The notes under the pieces: model-generated
Seen by the model: the letters and a program-made list of their open reading frames with translations, nothing else
The model's database searches: none
Told to the model about the DNA's origin: nothing
Assembly: GCA_000499405.2 (NCBI GenBank)
Contig: HG738154.1
Coordinates: 1 to 55,866 of the forward strand
Reading direction: 5' to 3'
From: Onchocerca volvulus
Lineage: Eukaryota > Nematoda > Chromadorea > Rhabditida > Onchocercidae
Length of the DNA stretch: 55,866 nucleotides
Part shown: one piece after another, positions 22,376-35,000 of the stretch
How positions within the stretch are numbered: position 1 is the stretch's first letter
Layout: each line of letters begins with the position of its first letter
Program-made: the position numbers and the translations under genes

Positions 22376-25300
22376 ATAGAAAAAAGAAAAGGAAGTAGAA
22401 AGAATGAAGTGTGACTGTTAAATGTGATATTTTATACTGAGAAGTGAACAAATGACAGGAAATTGCCTATAACTGAATAAAAAATACTGCAAAAAAATAT
22501 ATATATATAATAGAAGGAAAGATTGATCGGAAATTGAAGAAAAAAGAAGAAAATTATGTAACAATAGAAATTGGCTAATTAGATATGGTTGAAATTTAAT
22601 ACAAATTTATTTCATTCTTCTATCCATCCTTTAAATTCTAATGGAACACCAAAAAGACTAAATAAAAAACATAGAGACACAGGTGTTATATTACCTATTA
22701 TTATTTTGAGAGGTAGCAGAAGCAACAGTAACGAGCTGAACTATTTTCAGATTATAATAAACATGCGGGGAAGAGAAGATGAACGGGAAAAACAGAGGAA
22801 AGGGTGACAAATCTTAAAATGTGTCCTCTCTCTCTCACCACTTTCATGACATCTTTCAAAGTCGCAGTTTAAAATAATTTTTTGCAAAGAAGAAAAAAGC
22901 AACGATTTTTACAACGAAAATTTATTTTCTTTTTCACAGCAAAATAATTGAAAGCTTTCTTTCTCAATGACAACAGTCTTTCCAATTGGATGAACTTGGA
23001 TTAGGCATAGCTAGGCTACCTGCCACTGAGATAAGACTGTTCGCACGCAGACTTGCGTTATGCTGTTGATAAATCGTAAGAATGATTTTGGCTCAATTAC
23101 TAATAAAACTGTAAGAATTTCGGACTAAGAATCACAATCACAGTGCTTGAAATGTGCCTATTTAATGAGTCTTTAACTACTTTCCTTCGTCAGGACATCA
23201 AAAAAAAAAAGCAGTAATTTGGGATAAGCTGTAAGAGCCAACAATCAGATCGCTAAAACAATTTGAGAAAAAGAAAAATGATAGAATTTTGAATTTGTAC
23301 AGCTCACCTTAATATCAATCCCATTTAAGCATGGGAACATTCAAAATGTTTCACAAAAGACAGTGAAATATTTGGGAAAATTCATTCTCTACTGATCAGA
23401 CTGAAGAAAATATGAATGATGTATATAAGAAAACTGTAAGAAATGTGAACTCATTGATTATTTCGGGACAATCTACCAATATTTCATCTCGTACTTTTCA
23501 ATGCCATTATAGTAACTGCTTATTGTTTTATGATTTTTCTTCAATTAATGCTTCCCCTTGAACTCCAGTATTAAAAAAGTTCATTCTTTAATTGATTTAC
23601 GTTACTTCGAAACACATAAAAGCATACATTACCTTCCTCTTTTATTTTATTTTGCTATTTTCGTTACAATAACAGCGGTATAATAAACCCATCAGCTAGA
23701 TAGCGATGGGTCAATTGTGTAATCGGTTGATTTACTATATATCTGTTAGGATCTGAAGAATTCAATTTATTTTGGAAATTAATCTTGTTTCTTCCAATAA
23801 TAATATTTGATTACTTCCACAATTATTCCAATTAAAATCAATAATAATTGCCAGTTCATGTTTTCTAATTTGGATCTATTCGCTCCTCTTATTAATATGT
23901 AAGTTTTCATTTGATATTCATCTAATTTTTGATGAACTTCCTCCATTTTTATCCTTCATAATCGAACTTTCGACCCTTATCTATCTTTTTTCTCTCTGAT
24001 TTCCATTCCATTTGATTTTAGCCTTTTCCATTCTTCTCCAATATCCCAAAAGTACTTTTTAGAAAATGACTCCCTTCATGTAACCTTTCCATCCATACCA
24101 ATCACATTTTTTTTCTTTTTTTTAGAGAATCAATCAACTGCATTATAGTAATTCTTCTTTTCAATATAATTTAATCCAGTTGTGTATTCTATACATTATA
24201 CAAGAGTTTCAGTACCACAAAACCATTAAATGCCTGAAATTGGATGTACAACAAACGTAAGTACAATACTAAAATACTAATGAAACAATATTTCGATGGC
24301 ATAATATCTGCAAATAATCAATGTAAACAAATCTTTTATGAGCACTAACAAAATTGAACAGTGTGAAAGAAGATAACAAATCACGCTTAACAATATTATT
24401 AATCACAATTATGTATATATAAATATGTGCACTGAGTTTTGTCGTATAGTATCACAAAATGTCCTATCTTTCTTTATTTTTCCAAGCTTATACGAGAAAA
24501 GAAAAATAGAAAGATTATGAAAATGAAGCAGTGTACGTGAGAGGGGAATTGGAGGGGTAATTCCATTGGTTGGATCTTTATTGTACTGCTTCCCAAGTTT
24601 AATGAAATTTCTTAATGATCACAGAAATCATGGAATTATTAACAACAAAATATTTTAACCTTAGTTCGAAAAAAAAAATGAAAAATTCAAAATAATCTAG
24701 TTTGCATATATCTATAACTTCACATATGTTTTGTTATTATGTATATTATAAAACATATGTAACATATTACAATATATATATAATATCAAGGGATACTGAT
24801 AAAATAACATCCCTAAGTCATATAAAATACGAAAAACGATAATTACGACTAAAGCTTTTACAAAACTTTTTTATGCTTCTGACAGAATCTCATTCAGAAT
24901 CATTAACCAAATACATTGACCAGTAGATCGAATAGAACAATTTTACAGGTAACTTCATAAATTAACTTAATGATTAGCTTATCAACATTGAAATTCAGTA
25001 TGCAACTGTATGGAGACACGCTTAATCGAATGATCACATAGATTTGTTGACCGATTTCTCCCACTGATCTGTGATCATCAAATTTAGAAAAAGATGACTT
25101 CTTGTTACCTGCTCTTTAATATAATAAATGAAGTCTTATAATATTCCGGCAGGCTTTATAACGTTAAATTACTGGCAATGATAATAATATAGTTAATATC
25201 AGTTATCAAATAATTAAAATATACGGCTTGACCATATGTCTAATAATATGCATAGTTTTGTATATACAAAGTAAGAAAAGGAGAGGAATTATATTTCCTG

Positions 25301-26062
25301 AATGAATTCATTTCTAAACGCAACTGAAGAGAAGATAACATTCAAGAAAGGAAACTACTGAGTTCATTAAAAAAATTAGTTTTTCAATCATATCAAAAAA
25401 CGAAAATACTAATTTAGCTAAATGAGGAAATTATGCCATGAAATGAATTGGATGTTGCTCGACATGACGGCTCAATAGAGTAACGAGGAAGATCGAACAA
25501 TCGGATAAGAAAAGAGAAAAAAAAAAGTCTTTTAGGAAATGCATGAAACTTTTGTCCTTCCTTATATAATACATACTTCATCGAATCTTGAAAACAGAAA
25601 CGATAAAAGGAAAATTTTTAAAGCGAGCCAAATCTGATAGAACTATCATTTGTCATTATTAAATTATAACTGGAAAAGCTAAATTGCTGAAGTGAATCAT
25701 TATGATCGTTATTCAATCAGATAAATATATCTGAAGTCAATGACCAACTAACTTTGTTGACCTATGTTGACCTATCGAGAAAGTGATGAAACAAAGGTAA
25801 GTGCAAAGAGAATGTATATTACATTTCCGTTAAATTTTTCAGAATGTTTCGCGGAAATGTCTGTTTTGAGTTGTTCGAACATTTACAGTTCTAGTTCAAC
25901 TTTTTTTGTAGTCAAAAAAAAAAATATATATATATGCTCAATTTAAGCTCTTTTCACGATACAACTTACACTGAATTTCTCTTCATCCTTTTCCTAAATT
26001 TCGCATTGCAACACAAATTATAATCACCCTTATCTTTTTCTAATGCAATATGACGTTTCCAT

Positions 26063-29000
26063 TCAAATAATTGCTCCTTTGTTATTAAATGTATCCAAAT
26101 AATCGATCACAGCTTTATAGCAGAAAGCATACTGTTCCTAAAATGATGAAGTATTAGGTTAATAATTTGCATCATTTAAACTTGGGATCTCTTTTAAAAA
26201 AGTTTTAATCAATTTCAAGAAACTACAAACTTGACATTTGTATATTAAATAAAATGTAAGTTGTCAAGGCACTTTTAAATTGATAAGAATCAACAGAAAT
26301 ACAAGCCCAACATTTCATCCATACTACTTTTCTAAACAATACTTTCTCAAGACCAGATGAGCACAGCAAAAAAAATATTGTTGCCATAAATTTTTAAATT
26401 TGTTCTTGAGGAAAAGTAGACAATCTGAGTTTCAAAACGTACAAAACTTGTGAACACAAACGGTCTCTTCTGTTGTAAACTTCGTACAGTTTGAAATATA
26501 TCGATACGATTTTCCGCTTTGAGCCTTTCGAGCAACAATGACACACAACAATAAAGACCAGTTTTGAACGATCCGTCTCTGGAAATGAAAAATTCAGCAA
26601 CTGAAAATTTTTGACCATTCGACGATTTATTTATTCAAGGTAAAAAAAACAGGAAGTTTTAAATAACCGATAATCTAACCTATGAGTAACATAGAAAAAA
26701 ACGGTTTAACAACTGTCATAGCTAACCGCATCCAGAGGAATGACTTATGGTTGTTCCCTATGCAAAATCTATAGTTGAAAATCAAATTTAAATTACGATG
26801 AGATGACGTATTTCGGGAGAGAGAGAGCAATTACTTTTTTTACTAAATGCCATCGAACTGATCACTACTGATGAATAAGAAGCCTTGAGATTAGGAAATC
26901 TTATCTGAATTATTATTAATTAATTTTAAGAAAAAAGTACTAATAAAAAATACTAATAAAGAACCTTGAATGCAGAATAATGGGACCTGCTTCTTGATGG
27001 TCACTCTGCAAGGAAAGCACTCGACTTATTAAATCAATTATTGATTCAGTTGATTCCGGTAATATTTTATCTGCCGGCCAACAAAGATAAGCATACTGCA
27101 TGACTTCACGATATGCTTTTTCCTGAAAGAGTGTTTCACACTCTTTGTAAATTAATTTAGAAGAAAATTTCAGGGAACTGTTCCATTGCCAATAAACCTT
27201 CTCCAAAAAAATTTAAGTATTGAAGCTATTCCACTCATAACGCTGCAATTACTTTCTCCTAAAAGGGAAAAATGGAAAAAATATTCCTAAAAACCAGTAC
27301 TAATTAGAGATCCAGTTTTGTTCCTCAAACTAGAAAAATTATCCGTAGCTGCTTTGCTTACGTGAAGCTATTCATTCATGACACTGCAACTGCTTTTTTG
27401 GGAGAAAATAATTGCAGCGCCATAAGCGTTTAGTTTTACTTAAGTATGTCACATATCATAACTGCAAATGATATTAGTATTTTCTTTATTTATAAAGAAA
27501 AAAATGCGAACTTTTGCAAACTTGTACGTAAATTTTCTAAGTGCAAATGTTGAAAATAGTTCTTCTCCAATTAGTTTGATTGAGACTTCAGCATCGCGTC
27601 CGAATGTTTTTATACGGCCTACTTCACTCGGCCAGTACTGAAATTCAGAAAACAAAACACATGAAAAAGATTGCAATCACTTGTTTTCTTTTCTCAACTT
27701 TCAATCACTAAATGTATAAGATCACTTTTATTGAAGTAAATCTACATGGTAGACAATTTACTTTTTCAGTTGGCGTAAATTCGGATTCAGATGACAACAT
27801 TACAACAGCTCGTGAATTTTGTTCACCAATCATACACCAAAAATCGTAACATGTCTGTTCATCTAGTGGATCTTGAGCTAAGATATACGGGTAAAAGTAT
27901 CCCTGAAATCAACATCAGTAGCAGCGGTGTACAACAACTGCATCTGCTGTTTTTGAGCAATAGAGGATGGAAAATATAAAAACATATATATTTAATTCTA
28001 ACAAGTTCTTTGCAATTCTGATTCCACATCATTAACTCATTCTGCAATATATATCTTTTATTTGAAATGGTCAAAAAGTTATCGAAATATAGCACCTTAA
28101 CTAAAGAAGCATTAATATAAGTTGAATCGTTAATACTTCCAATAACAACTGGTAAAACGATACGACAATGATCGAATGGAACAATATTCTCGAAACGATT
28201 CTTCCCTACATTCTCTGGCTTATGCGCAAAATTACATGTCCGTTTCGCTTCAAGCGTACGTTCCAGTCGCTGAACAAATTAAAAATGAAATCCATAACTA
28301 TCTCTCCAAACAGGTCATTAAACAATGATTTCTGTAAATCGCATGAAATTACACTTTCTTCTTTCTCCATTTAATTCAATAATTATAACACGAAGAAAAA
28401 CGGCATTTAGCACAATGTTATTAGCTATAATCCTGACGACTGATCTTTGAATCAGACCCAAAAAAGATATTAAAACCGCTGAGCAACATTACTGATTATT
28501 CGTACTGTGCTGAATTTTATGATCTAGAAATTTGAATTAAGCCTAAATACCTTGTACTCCGCTTCCATTGCAGTTAGTATTTCCTCGGAAGTAGAGATAT
28601 CGCTGTTAACTTTCTGCAGTTTTGGAACTGGTCGCTTTACAACAGCGGCAAATGCCGATCGGTTAACCGAAGCATGCTGTTTGCGGAACACTGGCTCATT
28701 CAATGTACGGTAATGCTCACGAAATTGATCTATTTCGAAATCAGTTTCACCAAACATATACCATTCAGCCAATGCTTTGTAAATAAAAAGATACTGCTCC
28801 TAAAAAACGTTTTATCCCTGTCCAGTGTTTAAGTGGCCAAATTTGCAGATTAATGGATAGAATTTAGCAAAGATTCTTTTCGAAAACAAATTCAAAACAA
28901 GTAGTTTTATTTTTTATAAATAATCATAAATTTCATATCTGTCATTAAGAATGCAGAAAGAAATATAGAATGACTTAAAGAAATGGAAAATATATTTGAC

Positions 29001-32000
29001 AAACTGATATCAAAAACAAAAAGAATTCCTTAATTTTATCAAAAAGCACTTAAACAATACTGTAATATAATGACTAATAGAAACTTACAGCATTCTGAAC
29101 CATAGTATTTCGTTGCTTTCTCATTTCTGACACAAAACCAAAGACGTCTGCTTTACCCTCCTCGATACACTGATCCAACAAACTATCGATCGCAATGAAA
29201 GTACCTGTGCGCCCCACACCAGCACTGCAATCATATAATTAATTCGCTCCGAAAATAACTACATTTTAAACATTATGAATCTTCAAACTTTTTTTCCTTA
29301 TATTTACTCTCTGTTCACTATTATTGCTTAGATATTATGAGAAGGAAAAAAAAAATAGAAAAAAAAAATAAAGACAAGATTCTTGTCTTTATATTATCTA
29401 ACAGAATTTACACAAATAAAATATCAGATGGTTAATATTGTAGATAGCACATAATAATACGACCGGAATGTTATGTAATCATGAAAAGCAAATGTTTTTA
29501 ATTTAATATACCTGCAATGAACAACAACAGGACTACGGATATAATCATCCAGTTTGCGTAATTTCGATAAAAAGCGTAATAAACCGGTAGTACATTCCGG
29601 TGCTTGCAAGTCATTCCATGAGGTATAGTGATATTGTACAACACGACGCACTTCTGCAAATAACACTTTTTGCATTCTTACAAGAATCTTTTTCTCACTG
29701 GTAAAACTTGAAGTAAAAAATCTTTCAAGAAATCCAAATACGATTGGTTATACTTGATGTAAAGTTTCGAATAATAGGTAAAAACGGTTTGTATTGAATT
29801 GGGCATTGTCCTTATGATATTTTCCAAAAAACTTCAAGATCTATTGTATGAGGAAATCAACCAAATTACCTAATCTTTTATTAATAAACTCCGTTTCTGC
29901 ATGAGCGTCATTCAACTGCGTATTACTGTTGCTAAACCGCGAATTTCTTTTTGAATTCGAAGATATTTCGTTAAAAATGGAATCAATTGAATCACGAAGT
30001 GATGATGAATGGGATCTGAAAAGTCAGTCCAATAATAAAGAGGCAATAAAAAGTGTTTCAAATCCATAATTTTAAATATAGTGATTGCAATAGATATGTT
30101 TTAGGAAAAATTCCAAAGAAAAAAAAATCCGTAAAAAATCGATAACAATTCACTCAAGACATCTCCGCATTCCCAAAACTATTTTTATCTAGAATAACTG
30201 TGAAAATAGCTTACTTTATATTCACAATAACTGCAGAAGGATCGGTAGTAGTATCGCCAGTTATACCCGGAACTTCATATGAAATGACTGCAGGAGTTCC
30301 AGAGAGAGAACCACTCGCTACTGTTGATTGGATTCGACGCACTTCGAAACTGCGTATCGCATAATCAGAGTAATAAATTGAATCAACTGGGTGAACTTCC
30401 AACTTATCATATACTTTTGGTCCATCATCCGGCCAATATTTTGCACACTGGCACTGAAATAACCAAAATTATGTTTTTTGCTTATCAGTATTGACTAATT
30501 TTTAATACTGCAAAGTAGCATTAATAAACTATTATGGCCGAAATTCACACAGCCGGAAAGACAAAAGACAGGAAAAGTGAAGGAATGTGCTGCATTATCG
30601 AAGAAGAATGATCAATAACTTGAACTTTTACTGCTCCAATTTTTTAAACGACGGATATGGAGCGAACAAGTCAGCTAGGATATGACTTAGAATCCAGAGA
30701 TGTTGTAGATTACAAATATATTTAAAGATTATAAATATTTTTAAAAATAATCTTAAGAAATACAAATTTTAAAAGAAGAGTAAAACACAAACCCGATTTC
30801 TTTCGTAGAGATTAGCAACCATGACAATAACCCGCACTTTATGCTCCCAAATCATACGCCAAAAGTCATCCGTACTGGCATCTAGCGGACCTTGTGATGC
30901 AATGAACATTTTTCGGCTTTTGTATCCCTGAAAAAAAAAAAGCATAACTTGACAATCTTTCAGATTGATGCCATATAAAGAGCAATATGTCATTTTTGAA
31001 CAAGAAAGAAAAATTTTTAATATTTCATCTTTTATCTAAATTGACAATAAGAATGATCTGTCAGTAGTATTTTTTTTTTCCATGAATTGACTTCATACTT
31101 TTTAGTACTTCATTCATCACCAGTGAATAAAAACTGATACAAAATCAAACTTGACAGAATAGGAAATCTCATTGTTCTCAATGAAATAAATTGCACTAAT
31201 AAATATTATTTCGAATTTATTTCCCTAAAACTATCCAGTACCTGAAAAGAAATCATGCCATTATGAAAAGGTTGAAAGCTATATCGATTACAATTAAGTC
31301 AGTTTATATCATGTTCAGCAAAATTAGACTAGGAATAAAACTAATAACCTAATAATTAGAAAAAGAACTAATAATCTATTAACTACTAATTTGAAAAAAA
31401 GTGAAAACTGATCTGTATGGCTATTAACCTTAACGAAATTAGCGTTGATGTAATCAGTTGATGGATCATTTCCAATAATTGATAACTTAACACGTGTAGC
31501 ATCAAATGCCTTTATATCATTGTAACGATTTTTATGGGCATTCTCAAGGCGTTCCGAAGCACTCGATTCCATCGAACGATAATTTGGCAAAGCCTGCAAA
31601 AAAGGTGTGAAATATTAAATAATGGTGATAGAAAATAATAGAAAAGTAGAATGCAAATGTAAGAATAAGGGAAAAAGGGAGAGAAATGAATGCTACAGAT
31701 TGTTTCCAAAAATAAGAAAACATAACTGATTTTATACAAATGGCAAGTGTTAACTGAATCCCTTTGATATTGTCATAAAAAGCATACAGTGAAAAGCAAC
31801 AGTTTTAATCAAATGACAAGAGAAATTACAAATACATCAAACTCAGAAATGCATAGGTAATTGCTATCACGACGTCGGATGGCATATTCTTCGGGTAGAT
31901 CATCAATGAGTATTGCATGAAAATGAGGCTTTAGAAGTATACGGTCCTTACTCATTGGACATAACAGTTTTATCATGCCATGCCTTAAAATGTGATAGAA

Positions 32001-35000
32001 TGAACTAAGGAATCTTCTGAACAACAAATTTATTAGGACTACATGAACGCTGCTAATAAAAAAATTTATTAAAAGATGGAGTAGTAATTGTTACTTGCTA
32101 TAAATTCACAAATATCTTTAAAAACAATTCCAGATCATAGATAAAGAGATCTAATCATGCTTGCACTGTTAGCAACAAAGATTAATTGCATAGAAACAAG
32201 AGCTGTGGAAAATAGCTTACAAACTGTACGGATCGAAAAACATTTCAAAATACGTCAGAAGTAATAACATCAAAATAAAGAAGATACCTGTGTAAAACGT
32301 AGGTAACAAATGAGGAAACTAGCATGATGAACAAAATCAGAGAAAGCACACTGAACAACAGTACCATCCATGATTGGGCCCATTGCTCTGTAATAAGTTA
32401 TTTTATTAATCGTCATTTACTCGTTGATTATAATTTGAAAAAGAAAAGTCATACTTTCCAATGAACCAGATTTCAAAAAATTATTTTGAATGATTAATAT
32501 CGAAATCTGGGCAATGAAGAAATTACTCACAAATGAACTTTTTACTCTGTACCTTATTATGGGATCTTTTAAAAATGATATCGACACTATAATCGCCAAA
32601 AGCAATTTACACATAAACTATTTTCATTATTTCAAAAATTCTCGACTTCAACCTTTTGCTGTCAGAAGCAGTAGCAAAAGCTCAAATTTAATCAATAGAC
32701 CGTAAATCAAATTGAAAAATTGATCACTTTTCAATTCTCTACAGAATATTACTTTTAAATGGGGATATGTCGAAAACATACCATCAAAAGCTTCCAAGAT
32801 TATAGGTTTAAAATACCCACTGAAGCCATATGCAGGACCATTAACAATTAACTGTCGTGACAACCGAAAATGACGTGAAAATTCCGAATTCTCACGATAA
32901 CTGAACCAACGGCTTCGATCTAAAAATCGTTTCTCCGTATTCTGGTATAATCGCCTTCTAAAAAAAATTCAATATTGATTAAAATCAAAAATTCAATCAT
33001 TTGATGCATGTACCAAATTTTACATGTCATCCAAAAATGAATAGAAATTTAAGCCTGGCAGGAAGCATGAAGAAAAAGATAACGATGTGTTTCATGTGAC
33101 AGTGATTATTAAATATAAAAAACTTTATGTTCTGAAATACGCAAATTTACCGCTTTCTTTTCAGGAAAAAAGGATCATTGTGTCGAAATGACTCATCACG
33201 TGTAGCATGATCACGATCAACGCGTGCAATCAAGAAACCAGTATATTTTAAACCAGGTCTCAACGCTGGATCTTCTGGTCGATGACGACTCAAATATCTA
33301 TAATTGGCTGTGTACAAACATCATTTGTAGATAAATATCAAAATAACCTCATTTTTAGTATATGATAATATTCACCATTTATCTTAAATTAGTATGAAAC
33401 ATACAAAACATTGCAAGATTCTACACCAGCCGTAGTATTACCATCACCAATAAATGTTCTCTTCGGGTACTGCATATAACTTTCTGCAATATATGCAAAG
33501 TAACGTTTCTGCTTCGTATCCTGAAAATTCCAAAAGCTTTTCGTTCATATAATTATGTTTAAAGTACAAAGTAAATACTATGGTTCTCTGTGTTCAGAGT
33601 AAATTTCTATGACTCTAGTCATTACGCAAAAAATTTCAGATGAAATTGGAATATCTTAAAACAATAAACAGAATAGATAGCAAGACATATTTCTAAGATT
33701 GTAACATTTAATAAGAAGAAAAGAATAGACGATCATCGATATTTTAATTAGTGAATACAAAATCTGGAAAAGTATGACTGCTAGTATTCTAATCTCCTCC
33801 CGAAAAATTTAAATCTGCTTATCTTCCGATTATGCTATTAATAATAAGAAAAGAACTATATCTGAACACGAAAAAAAAATCTTAGCACATGCCGATAACA
33901 CTGTAATATACTGAGGTATTCAAGTAGGAATGAAAAAGAAAAAAATTACTTGTTTGGGCTGCTCACTCTGCAAATTATTGCTCATCGTTTTCAGGAATGT
34001 ATCAACAATAAGTGAATCGGGGGGTGGCAAACTTTCAATAACAACGTCTGCAGCGAGTGGAACAATGGCAACATAATAACATCTAAACAAAAAATTACAG
34101 CTAGGAAAGTTGCTCGAATTCTACAAAGGTACCATAATCATTTGCATAACTTTTCAGGAATATGACGTCTCTATCCATTTGAAACATAGAAGTTGGCGAA
34201 TAAAAATTGATTTTTATTCGTCAATATTTGCATTTCATTGGGAAGTGAAAGTATCAAAAATTGGACAAAACAAAAAGTGTGATTTTTCTGATCTCATCGG
34301 CACTCATGACTATAAATTACTTACGCCACAGGTCCATTTACTTCATCTGGTTCGTTACTGAATGTTAAGCTAAATATTGTTCCGTTTTGTGACAGCGAAG
34401 CTGGAGCATCGATGGCATCCGGTTGTGCAAAGTCTGTTATACACTGCTCCGAAAATGTTGCATTTTCACTTCGACCAGCGCTATTCTCAGCCCAAACGAA
34501 TGATGTATAATTCCGATTTGGCTGCAAATTAATAATTCAATGAAATCTTAAATGTTCTAATTAAAGATGAAGTGACATGTAAAAAAACATATTTTGCAAC
34601 TTCATTTAAGAATGTATTAGACAGAAAAAAAAATTTATTAGTGCAAATAAATTTTTTAAAATAATTGTTGATCAAAATTTTATTCCCAAACTACATGTAT
34701 GAAAAATTGAATACCTTCAATGGTCCAAAGCGACAGGAATAAAAGTCTGCAATAGCATCCGCACTCGTATAGCTACTATCGTTATTAATATAATTAACGC
34801 ATTGATTCTTCTCCTCTGCTGGGAAATCATCATTTGATAGGATTCCTCCAGGTGAGACATGTCGTAATTGTCCTCGTACAGTTACCTGTTAAAATTTTGA
34901 TTTCTCGACAGATTTTCAAGATTTTTAATGGTTGAAATATTCACGGGAGAAAAAACTAAACATATGGAAATCGATACAAACATACGTAGTACTTGGTGAT

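Larger units (their letters stand above)
19852..26062. other. Intergenic region between polo kinase and clr-1
   Basis: No exon with a recognisable domain was found. The stretch has long poly-T (21537-21559) and poly-A (21822-21852) runs and GAT/AAT-type repeats near 21745-21780 and 22313-22375. An open frame at 22002-22193 gives a hydrophilic 63-residue peptide without a family match. The block at about 20850-21240 has a different texture, with many CGTGA/TGCA-like words, but no readable product. Confidence 0.5.

Noticed and set aside
32490..32863. Open frames on both strands near the clr-1 membrane exon
   Set aside because: Minus frame is exon 16 read into its intron; a strong GTATGT donor at 32781 gives the phase needed by the membrane exon. 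The plus frame is a shadow.
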